Part shown: piece by piece, positions 1 through 5,204 of the stretch
Position numbering within the stretch: position 1 is the stretch's first letter
Layout of the letters: each line of letters opens with the position of its first letter
The notes under the pieces: model-generated
Databases searched by the model: none
What the model was told of the DNA's origin: nothing
What the model saw: the letters and a program-made list of their open reading frames with translations, nothing else
Source of the DNA: Desulfurococcales archaeon
GTDB lineage: Archaea > Thermoproteota > Thermoprotei_A > Sulfolobales > Desulfurococcaceae
Direction: 5' to 3'
Assembly (NCBI GenBank): GCA_015521265.1
Contig: WAON01000007.1
Span: forward strand, 1 to 5,204
Length of the DNA: 5,204 bases
Program-made: the position numbers and the translations under genes

Positions 1-210
1 ATATACGTGTGTGAACTGTGTGGACACATTGGATACTATGATAAGATTAGGAGGAAATACGTCTGTCCAATACATAAGGATAAAGGCAAGCTGAAAGCCG
101 TTGAAGTATCATATGCTTTCAAACTCCTAGTACAGGAATTAATGAGTCTATGCATTATGCCTCGCTTAAGAGTGGAAGACTTGAAGAAGCTTGTCAAGGA
201 GGAGAAGTAG
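1..210 (+). CDS. rpoB: DNA-directed RNA polymerase subunit Rpo2 (B), C-terminal fragment
   Basis: This is the last 69 codons of the second-largest RNA polymerase subunit; the gene begins upstream of the window and the reading frame is open from base 1, so the GTG at position 7 is an internal valine rather than a start. Visible residues include a zinc-type motif with Cys4, Cys7, Cys22 and His25 (CELC and CPIH), followed by VSYAFKLLVQELMSLCIMPR, which matches the conserved C-terminal end of archaeal Rpo2 and eukaryotic Rpb2 that packs in the clamp beside the largest subunit. The stop is TAG at 208-210. It lies 16 bases before rpo1N, consistent with the usual rpoH-rpoB-rpoA1-rpoA2 order in archaea. 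Whether the upstream portion is one gene or split cannot be seen here. The identification rests on recognisable family motifs and on the neighbouring gene. Confidence 0.95.
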   Translation: MYVCELCGHIGYYDKIRRKYVCPIHKDKGKLKAVEVSYAFKLLVQELMSLCIMPRLRVEDLKKLVKEEK

Positions 211-211
211 C

Positions 212-218
212 GGGGGTG
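212..218 (+). promoter_or_regulatory. Ribosome binding site for rpo1N
   Basis: GGGGGTG lies directly after the rpo2 stop and closely matches the archaeal Shine-Dalgarno consensus GGAGGTGAT. Its GGTG core ends 8 bases before the ATG at 227. An in-frame TGA at 221-223 blocks any earlier start, so this site fixes the rpo1N start. Confidence 0.75.
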
Positions 219-226
219 CATGATTA

Positions 227-2878
227 ATGCCTGGTAAAGGACGTATTACGGGTATTAAGTTTGGTATTCTTTCACCGGATGAAATTAGGAAGATGAGTGT
301 TACAGCAATAATTACTAATGAAGTATATGATAATGATGGTATGCCTATAGACGGGGGACCTATGGATCGAAGGCTAGGTGCCATTGAGCCGAGAGAAGTA
401 TGCCCTGTATGCGGTAATACCAGGGACTCATGCCCCGGACACTTTGGACACATAGAACTCGCTAAACCCGTTATCCATGTGAGTTTTGCTAAACACATAC
501 ACATGTATCTAAGAACTACTTGTAGAGTATGCGGTAGACTGAAGATCTCTGAGGAAGAAAGAAAGAAGTATATGGAGCTCCTCAAGAACCTTGACGAGCT
601 GAGACTAAAATACTTGAAGAAGAGAGTACATGAATATATTAGGCGTAAAGCAGCCGCGCAAACTAAGTGTCCGCATTGCGGAGCAAAACAATACAAGATT
701 AGACTGGAGAAACCCTATACTTTCTATGAGGAGAGGGAGGAAGGTGTTAGAAGACTAAACCCGGCTGAAGTAAGGAAGAGGCTAGAGAAAATACCGAACG
801 AAGACGTTCGACTACTAGGAGGCGACCCAAACGAGGCAAGGCCTGAATGGATGGTTTTAACAGTCCTACCAGTACCACCTAGAGCTGTAAGACCATCAAT
901 TCTACTCGAGACAGGTATTAGGAGTGAAGATGATCTAACTCACAAGCTTGTAGACATTATCCGTTCAAACAATAGGCTTAGGGAGCTACTAGATACTGGT
1001 GCTCCAAATGCTATCATTGAGGAAGAGTGGAACCTACTCCAGTACCATGTAACAACATATTTCGACAACCAAGCTCCCGGAATAGCTGTTGCTAAGCATA
1101 GAAGCGGCAAAGTATTGAAAGGTATTACTCAGAGGCTGAAGGGTAAGGAGGGTAGATTCCGCGGTAATCTGAGCGGTAAACGAGTAGACTTCTCCGCTCG
1201 TACAGTGATCAGTCCAGATCCCAATCTAAGCATTAACGAGGTCGGAGTACCCATCGATATAGCTAAAATACTAACAGTGCCGGAAAGAGTGACTCCGTGG
1301 AATATTGACGAACTACGTAGACATGTAATAAACGGCCCTGAGAAGTGGCCTGGTGCAAACTATGTTATAAAACCGGATGGCAGGAAGATCAACTTAAAAT
1401 ACGTGGATCGCAAAGCATTAGCTGAAACCCTAGCACCCGGTTATATCGTTGAGAGACACCTTAAGGATGGAGATATAGTATTATTCAATAGGCAGCCAAG
1501 CCTACACAGAATATCCATTATGGCCCACGTAGTAAGGGTACTGCCCTACAAGACATTTAGATTAAACCTACTAGTCTGTCCACCATATAATGCTGATTTC
1601 GACGGAGATGAGATGAACCTCCACGTCCCGCAGGGAGAGGAAGCTAGAGCTGAAGCTAGGCTGTTAATGCTTGTAGAGAAACACATCCTAACCCCAAGAT
1701 ATGGAGGACCAATTATCGGCGGATTGCAAGACTATATCAGTGGAGCCTTCCTACTAACCAATAAATCAACACTACTCACACGCGAAGACGTGATCGAACT
1801 ACTGGGAGTTGCAGGTTATGAGGGTGAATTCCCAGAACCAGCAATACTCAAACCAGGACCCTACTGGACAGGAAAACAATTAATCAGTTTATTCCTACCA
1901 AAGGACTTTAACTATAAGAGACTAGCAAGGATCGGGAGCGCCGCTGCACTGAGGTGTATCGATGAAGACTGCCCGCATGACAGCCTAGTTATAGTGAAGA
2001 AAGGTGAGTTCCTCATAGGTGTATTAGATAAAGCCAGCATCGGGCATGAAGCTCCTGAAAGCCTTATACACTGGCTAGTAAAAGAATACGGGGAAGACAC
2101 TGCAAGACTCTTCATGGACTATGTTTATAAAATGTTCCTAAGATTCTCGGAAAAATACGGATTCACAATGGGATATACACACTTATTACTACCTAAAAAA
2201 GCCCGTGAAAAAGTTAAAGAAATCATACTCGATAAGAAGAACGAGGTATACGAGCTTATCGAGAAATATAAGCATGGAGAACTAGAACCACGTCCAGGCA
2301 GGACGCTGGAAGAAACCCTGGAAGACGAGATAATTGATCTATTATCGAAGAAGCTACTAGATGCTGTCGCAGAAGCAATAACGCCTTACTTCAACCTCAC
2401 AAACCCAGTAATAATAATGGCTAGAACAGGTGCACGCGGAAACCCCGTAAACCTCACCCAGATGGCCGCAATCCTAGGGCAGCAAACAATACGTGGTAAG
2501 AGGATCAGCCGAGGCTACCATAACAGGACACTACCACACTTCAAACCCGGAGACTTAGGCCCAGAAGCCCGCGGATTTATAGCACATGGATTCGTAGAAG
2601 GGCTGAACCCTATTGAAATGTTCTTCCACGCCGCCGCGGGTAGGGAGGGATTAACGGATACAGCAGTGCGTACTAGTCAGAGCGGTTACATGCAGAGAAG
2701 GCTTATAAACGCCCTACAAGACCTACGCGTAGAATATGATGGAACAGTTAGACTACCTACGGGAGAAATAGTACAGTTCCGCTATGGTGAGGACGGAGTA
2801 GACCCTATGAAGAGTGATCACGGGGAAGCCGTTAAAATCGATCGCGTAATAGAAAAGGTGATCGGGTGGAGGATATGA
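227..2878 (+). CDS. rpoA1: DNA-directed RNA polymerase subunit Rpo1N (A')
   Basis: This 883-residue protein is the N-terminal two thirds of the largest RNA polymerase subunit and carries the catalytic metal site for RNA synthesis from DNA. Two zinc motifs are visible in the clamp: Cys59, Cys62, Cys69 and His72, then Cys99, Cys102, Cys148 and Cys151. GRFRGNLSGKRVDFSARTVI at 309-328 is the conserved switch region. LFNRQPSLHR at 419-428 precedes NADFDGDEMNLH at 455-466, whose Asp457, Asp459 and Asp461 bind the catalytic magnesium. MARTGARGNPVNLTQMAAIL at 731-750 belongs to the funnel and pore region, and residues about 793-826 form the bridge helix (FFHAAAGREGLTDTAVRTSQ). The length is normal for crenarchaeal A'. 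No catalytic residue is missing and there is no frameshift. ATG at 227 is the first possible start after an in-frame stop and has a good ribosome binding site. The stop overlaps the rpo1C start, suggesting coupled translation of the two halves. Confidence 0.98.
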   Translation: MPGKGRITGIKFGILSPDEIRKMSVTAIITNEVYDNDGMPIDGGPMDRRLGAIEPREVCPVCGNTRDSCPGHFGHIELAKPVIHVSFAKHIHMYLRTTCRVCGRLKISEEERKKYMELLKNLDELRLKYLKKRVHEYIRRKAAAQTKCPHCGAKQYKIRLEKPYTFYEEREEGVRRLNPAEVRKRLEKIPNEDVRLLGGDPNEARPEWMVLTVLPVPPRAVRPSILLETGIRSEDDLTHKLVDIIRSNNRLRELLDTGAPNAIIEEEWNLLQYHVTTYFDNQAPGIAVAKHRSGKVLKGITQRLKGKEGRFRGNLSGKRVDFSARTVISPDPNLSINEVGVPIDIAKILTVPERVTPWNIDELRRHVINGPEKWPGANYVIKPDGRKINLKYVDRKALAETLAPGYIVERHLKDGDIVLFNRQPSLHRISIMAHVVRVLPYKTFRLNLLVCPPYNADFDGDEMNLHVPQGEEARAEARLLMLVEKHILTPRYGGPIIGGLQDYISGAFLLTNKSTLLTREDVIELLGVAGYEGEFPEPAILKPGPYWTGKQLISLFLPKDFNYKRLARIGSAAALRCIDEDCPHDSLVIVKKGEFLIGVLDKASIGHEAPESLIHWLVKEYGEDTARLFMDYVYKMFLRFSEKYGFTMGYTHLLLPKKAREKVKEIILDKKNEVYELIEKYKHGELEPRPGRTLEETLEDEIIDLLSKKLLDAVAEAITPYFNLTNPVIIMARTGARGNPVNLTQMAAILGQQTIRGKRISRGYHNRTLPHFKPGDLGPEARGFIAHGFVEGLNPIEMFFHAAAGREGLTDTAVRTSQSGYMQRRLINALQDLRVEYDGTVRLPTGEIVQFRYGEDGVDPMKSDHGEAVKIDRVIEKVIGWRI
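2857..2872 (+). promoter_or_regulatory. Tandem ribosome binding sites for rpo1C, inside rpo1N
   Basis: Two Shine-Dalgarno-like motifs lie in the last codons of rpo1N: GGTGAT at 2857-2862 and GGTGGAGG at 2865-2872. The first has its GGTG core 5 bases before a GTG at 2866 and 14 before the ATG at 2875. The second has its GGTG core 6 bases before the ATG, and it overlaps the GTG. Either start could be served. Confidence 0.55.
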
Positions 2879-4149
2879 CCAAGATCAAATCCATTAAACA
2901 ACTAACAAGCCTTCTCGAAGAACATTTAAAGGGAAAAGTTAGTACAAAAATCTATAATGACGCATTAGAAAAACTAAAAGAAAAATACAAAGAATACGGT
3001 CTTTCAGTCGATGAAGTCTTAAACATAGTAAACGAAATAATAAACCGGTATACCAGTAGTCAAGTTGATCCAGGAGAACCCGTTGGAACAGTCGCCGCCC
3101 AAAGCATCGGGGAACCATCCACACAAATGACACTACGTACATTCCACTATGCCGGCGTACGTGAATTCAACGTAACGCTCGGACTGCCCCGCTTAATAGA
3201 AATCGTTGACGCACGTAAAAAGCCTAGCACGCCGATAATGTGGATCTATCTGGATGAAGAACATAAATACGATGAAGAAAAAGCGAAAGAGGTTGCTCGT
3301 AGAATAGAAATGACTACCATTGAAAACGTAGCTGTGGAAATTGACGCTACCCCTTACGAAGGAGCTGTTATACGATTAGACCCTGTAATGCTTGCGGATA
3401 AAGGCATAACGGTTGATGATGTAATTAATGTTCTAAAGAAGCTGAAGATAGGTAAAAATGTATACAAGGATCCGGAGGAAGATTATACTGTTCGTGTCGA
3501 GTTGAAACAGGAAAAGATTGATTATACAAAGATAGAAAAGATCAAGAGCAAGATAGCATCAGCAACAATTAAAGGGATCAAGGGGATAAAGAAGATTATC
3601 ATACAGAAACAAGGAGATGAATACGTTTTAGTAGCTGAAGGAAGCAATCTATCTGGAGTACTGAAAGTACCGGGTGTAGACTATAGGAGAGTATATACAA
3701 ACAATATAGCTGAGATAGAAGCTATACTAGGTATAGAAGCTGCTCGACAAGCAATAATTAAAGAGATAAAAGGCGTATTAGACGAGCAGGGATTGGATGT
3801 AGATATTAGACACATAATGTTGCTTGCAGACATAATGACATGGACTGGAAGAGTAAGACAGGTTGGAAGAATGGGTATTAGTGGTGAGAAGCCAAGCGTA
3901 CTAGCTAGAGCAGCCTTCGAAATGACTGTTCCGAAACTTGCTGATGCAGCAGTATCTGGAGAAATCGATCCTCTAGTGGGTGTAACAGAGAACGTCATCA
4001 TTGGACAACCAGTTCCTGTAGGAACCGGTATAGTTAATATATACATGACTTATATTAACAAGGAAGAACCCGAGACGCCGCTAGAAGGAGAGATAAGTAT
4101 ATCAATGGGTAATGAGGAGAGTGGTGAAAAACAGGATAGTGAGGAATGA
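2875..4149 (+). CDS. rpoA2: DNA-directed RNA polymerase subunit Rpo1C (A'')
   Basis: This is the C-terminal third of the largest RNA polymerase subunit, a separate gene in most archaea. Numbering from ATG 2875 (424 residues), AAQSIGEPSTQMTLRTFHYA at about 74-93 is the trigger loop, with His91 at the position of the catalytic trigger-loop histidine of Rpb1; NVTLGLPRLIEIVDARK follows. Residues about 120-270 are Lys- and Glu-rich and less conserved, as expected for the jaw and cleft region. The conserved end includes IRHIMLLADIMTWTGRVRQV and then GVTENVIIGQPVPVGTG at 369-385. After that comes an acidic tail of about 30 residues, which seems longer than usual. ATG 2875 overlaps the rpo1N TGA as ATGA and has a site 6 bases upstream; an in-frame GTG at 2866 would add Met-Glu-Asp and cannot be excluded. 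The GTG frame is otherwise the same, and the stop TGA at 4147-4149 is certain. Base composition changes near 3240. Confidence 0.97.
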   Translation: MTKIKSIKQLTSLLEEHLKGKVSTKIYNDALEKLKEKYKEYGLSVDEVLNIVNEIINRYTSSQVDPGEPVGTVAAQSIGEPSTQMTLRTFHYAGVREFNVTLGLPRLIEIVDARKKPSTPIMWIYLDEEHKYDEEKAKEVARRIEMTTIENVAVEIDATPYEGAVIRLDPVMLADKGITVDDVINVLKKLKIGKNVYKDPEEDYTVRVELKQEKIDYTKIEKIKSKIASATIKGIKGIKKIIIQKQGDEYVLVAEGSNLSGVLKVPGVDYRRVYTNNIAEIEAILGIEAARQAIIKEIKGVLDEQGLDVDIRHIMLLADIMTWTGRVRQVGRMGISGEKPSVLARAAFEMTVPKLADAAVSGEIDPLVGVTENVIIGQPVPVGTGIVNIYMTYINKEEPETPLEGEISISMGNEESGEKQDSEE

Positions 4150-4163
4150 ATAGTAGGCAGGAA

Positions 4164-4171
4164 GGGGTGAT
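4164..4171 (+). promoter_or_regulatory. Ribosome binding site for rpl30e
   Basis: GGGGTGAT in the 28-base gap after rpo1C is a near-full match to GGAGGTGAT. The GGTG core (4166-4169) ends 8 bases before GTG 4178, the same spacing as at rpo1N, and so supports the GTG as the true start. An in-frame TAG at 4154-4156 limits upstream extension. Confidence 0.75.
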
Positions 4172-4177
4172 CGTAGA

Positions 4178-4492
4178 GTGGTATCCCAAGTAGATTTTAT
4201 CCGTGCTCTTCAAATGGCTATTAAGACGGGCGAAGTAGTGCTTGGTTCTAAAAGGACTATAAAACTAGTACTGCATGGTAAAGCCAAACTTGTAGTTATA
4301 GCTGAGAATGCGCCTCCAGAATTAAAGAGAGATATTGAATATTACGCTAAGCTATCCGGGATACCTGTTTATAGGTTTAAAGGGACAAACTACGAACTGG
4401 GAACGCTAGTGGGTAAGCCGTTTAGTGTGGCGATGCTTGCAATAATAGATCCGGGACAGTCGAATATATTGGATCTTATAGAGGAAGAATAG
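4178..4492 (+). CDS. rpl30e: 50S ribosomal protein L30e
   Basis: This 104-residue protein is ribosomal protein L30e of the L7Ae/L30e/S12e/Gadd45 family, an RNA-binding fold of the large subunit (the family typically binds kink-turn RNA). Typical L30e features are visible: a basic patch with GSKRTIK at 23-29 in the first part, VVIAENAPPELKRDIEYYAK at 39-58, then the IPVYRFKGTNYELGTLVGKP stretch at 62-81 and a hydrophobic FSVAMLAIIDPG strand. Length equals the usual family size. This gene lies between rpoA2 and nusA in many archaea, which distinguishes it from the related L7Ae found elsewhere. It begins with GTG and has a strong ribosome binding site. The TAG stop at 4490-4492 is overlapped by the nusA ribosome binding site, so the two are probably translated from one message. 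Confidence 0.95.
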   Translation: MVSQVDFIRALQMAIKTGEVVLGSKRTIKLVLHGKAKLVVIAENAPPELKRDIEYYAKLSGIPVYRFKGTNYELGTLVGKPFSVAMLAIIDPGQSNILDLIEEE

Positions 4493-4497
4493 GTGAT
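4492..4497 (+). promoter_or_regulatory. Ribosome binding site for nusA, overlapping the rpl30e stop
   Basis: GGTGAT starts on the last base of the rpl30e TAG stop. Its GGTG core ends 10 bases before TTG 4506. The TTG at 4497 shares a base with the motif, so it is too close to be served by it; this is why the later TTG is preferred. Confidence 0.65.
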
Positions 4498-4505
4498 TGA
4501 AAGAG

Positions 4506-4955
4506 TTGAGTAAGAAATCTGGTAAAAGGATAACAATCAGCCCCGAAGAATTAAGCTATATGGCTCTCCTAAATGAGATAACTGGTGTACACGTTAGAGA
4601 CTGCATTATCGATGACGAATACAATAGGGTTATATTCCTAGTAAACCCTGACGAAGTAGGTAAAGCCGTTGGGCCTCGAGGAAGCAATGTACAAAGGCTT
4701 AGGAAAATCATTGGTAGAAACATAGAAATTGTCGGGTTTAGCGAGGATTTAGAAGAGCAGGCTAGGCTAGCACTAGCACCGGCTAGAGTTAAAGAAGTTA
4801 GAGTAGTGAATAGGCCGGGGGGCAGAAAAGTAGTTTATGTAACAGTTGAGTCGAATGATAAGGGAATAGCTATTGGTAAGAACGGTAAAAACGTTGCTAG
4901 AGCTAGGATGATCTTAAAGAGGTACTTCGACGTAGATAATGTAATAATAGCTTAA
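4506..4955 (+). CDS. nusA: NusA-like KH-domain protein (archaeal NusA)
   Basis: From TTG 4506 this is a 149-residue protein made of two KH RNA-binding domains, matching archaeal NusA, which lacks the bacterial N-terminal polymerase-binding domain and S1 domain. Two KH GxxG loops are visible: GPRG at 56-59 within EVGKAVGPRGSNVQRLRKII, and GKNG at 124-127 within KGIAIGKNGKNVARARMILK. The N-terminal ISPEELSYMALLNEITGVHV and the LAPARVKEV linker also fit the family. Its role is presumed to be RNA binding in transcription elongation, termination or RNA processing; the exact archaeal function is less settled than in bacteria. Position between rpl30e and rps12 is the standard archaeal arrangement. 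An in-frame TTG at 4497 would add three residues, but it overlaps the ribosome binding site. No ATG or GTG is available near the N-terminus except Met22 of the longer form, which would delete conserved sequence. Confidence 0.93.
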   Translation: MSKKSGKRITISPEELSYMALLNEITGVHVRDCIIDDEYNRVIFLVNPDEVGKAVGPRGSNVQRLRKIIGRNIEIVGFSEDLEEQARLALAPARVKEVRVVNRPGGRKVVYVTVESNDKGIAIGKNGKNVARARMILKRYFDVDNVIIA

Positions 4956-5018
4956 ACGCTAGATTTAAGACCCCCATATACTTATTGTGTATTGAAACAC
5001 TACCATGGGCTGAAAGCC
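4951..5018 (+). promoter_or_regulatory. nusA-rps12 spacer with possible promoter and small hairpins
   Basis: This 63-base spacer is the longest in the window. CTTAAA at 4951-4956 matches the archaeal TATA-box core YTTAWA, and TTTAAG at 4964-4969 matches all but the last base; either would place transcription start roughly at 4975-4995. I see no clear BRE upstream and no poly-T terminator. The bases before the rps12 GTG hold two short inverted repeats: GTGT/ACAC (4987-4990 with 4997-5000) and GGCT/AGCC (5008-5011 with 5015-5018). There is no good Shine-Dalgarno site. An internal promoter for the ribosomal genes is plausible but unproven. Confidence 0.3.
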
Positions 5019-5204
5019 GTGACAGGAAAGAAATCGCCTCAGGGATTATTTGCAGCGAGAAAGCTTAGGAGGAAGAGGTTAAAGTTTAGATGGAGTCAAA
5101 GAGAATTTAAGATTAAAATGCTGGGATTAAAGAAGAAGCACGACCCGCTAGAAGGAGCCCCTATGGCTCGAGGAATAGTACTGGAAAAAGTCGGGGTAGA
5201 AGCA
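5019..5204 (+). CDS. rps12: 30S ribosomal protein S12 (uS12), N-terminal part
   Basis: The first 62 codons of ribosomal protein S12, the small-subunit decoding-site protein, are present before the window ends; archaeal S12 is usually about 145-150 residues. The sequence starts MTGKKSPQGLFAARKLRRKR, continues with KFRWSQREFKIKMLGLKKKH, and then has DPLEGAPMARGIVLEKVGVE, a well-known archaeal S12 signature that precedes the PNSA motif just outside the window. GTG 5019 gives an N-terminus like other crenarchaeal S12 proteins. The frame is open upstream to the nusA stop, so TTG 4992 (adding nine residues, MKHYHGLKA) is possible but seems not conserved. No good ribosome binding site is visible before GTG 5019; GGGCTGA at 5007-5013 is only a weak candidate. 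It follows nusA as in many archaea, where rps7 commonly comes next. The gene is too short in this window for the start alone to be certain. Confidence 0.95.
   Translation, partial: MTGKKSPQGLFAARKLRRKRLKFRWSQREFKIKMLGLKKKHDPLEGAPMARGIVLEKVGVEA

Noticed and set aside
220..237. ATG at 220 as a start, giving a five-codon peptide (MINAW) before rpo1N
   Set aside because: It stops at TAA within five codons, in a different frame from rpo1N. ATG 227 has the proper distance from the ribosome binding site.
166..696. Open frame of 176 codons on the - strand
   Set aside because: It lies fully antisense to rpo2 and rpo1N, whose conserved zinc motifs explain the coding signal; the translation shows no recognisable domain.
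3414..3445. TGATGAT followed by CTGA, resembling C and D boxes of an archaeal guide RNA
   Set aside because: The boxes are only about 30 bases apart, too short for a standard C/D box RNA, with no visible C'/D' pair or terminal stem, and the sequence is well explained as rpo1C coding.
3681..4046. Open frame of 121 codons on the - strand
   Set aside because: It is antisense to the conserved end of rpo1C and has no recognisable domain or convincing ribosome binding site.
4956..5018. Transcription terminator between nusA and rps12
   Set aside because: There is no run of T residues of the kind associated with archaeal termination, and the inverted repeats are short and not followed by T-rich sequence.
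4992..5018. Upstream TTG start for rps12 adding nine residues
   Set aside because: The added MKHYHGLKA sequence does not resemble known S12 N-termini, whereas GTG 5019 gives a typical one. It remains a low-probability alternative.

Overview
The window is a stretch of a core archaeal transcription and translation gene cluster, read entirely on the + strand: the 3' end of rpo2 (rpoB), complete rpo1N (rpoA1), complete rpo1C (rpoA2), rpl30e, a nusA-like KH protein, and the 5' part of rps12. This gene order is a long-established syntenic block in archaea. The protein sequences look crenarchaeal (Thermoproteota; Sulfolobus/Desulfurococcales-like), judging by recalled family resemblance. The largest RNA polymerase subunit is split into two genes, which argues against lineages where it is fused, such as Thaumarchaeota and Korarchaeum. 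AGA/AGG and ATA codons are common, proteins are rich in Lys, Glu and Arg, and Shine-Dalgarno motifs are of the GGTGAT type. A hyperthermophilic crenarchaeon with a moderately AT-leaning genome is the best guess; the species cannot be fixed from this window.

Layout. Bases 1-210 encode the C-terminal zinc-binding clamp end of Rpo2. After a 16-base gap holding a ribosome binding site comes rpo1N (227-2878), with both N-terminal zinc motifs, the NADFDGDEMNLH catalytic magnesium loop and the bridge helix near its C-terminus. rpo1C (preferred start 2875, end 4149) overlaps the rpo1N stop as ATGA, and begins the trigger-loop part of the same enzyme. A 28-base gap with a strong ribosome binding site precedes rpl30e (4178-4492). 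nusA follows at once, its ribosome binding site overlapping the rpl30e stop codon (preferred TTG start 4506, end 4955). A 63-base spacer, the longest in the window, precedes rps12 (GTG at 5019, running off the end at 5204). There is no gene-free stretch over 300 bases.

How they work together. Rpo2, Rpo1N and Rpo1C together form the catalytic core of RNA polymerase. NusA-like protein is a probable RNA-binding transcription or RNA-processing factor, and L30e and S12 are ribosomal proteins, so the block couples supply of polymerase and ribosome components. Tight spacing and overlaps suggest one main transcript through nusA, with possible extra initiation before rps12.

I found no mobile element, RNA gene, CRISPR array or undescribed system. 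The points worth a second look are modest: translation-start choices, an acidic C-terminal tail on Rpo1C, a change of base composition inside rpo1C, a Cys/His cluster in Rpo1N, and small inverted repeats before rps12.
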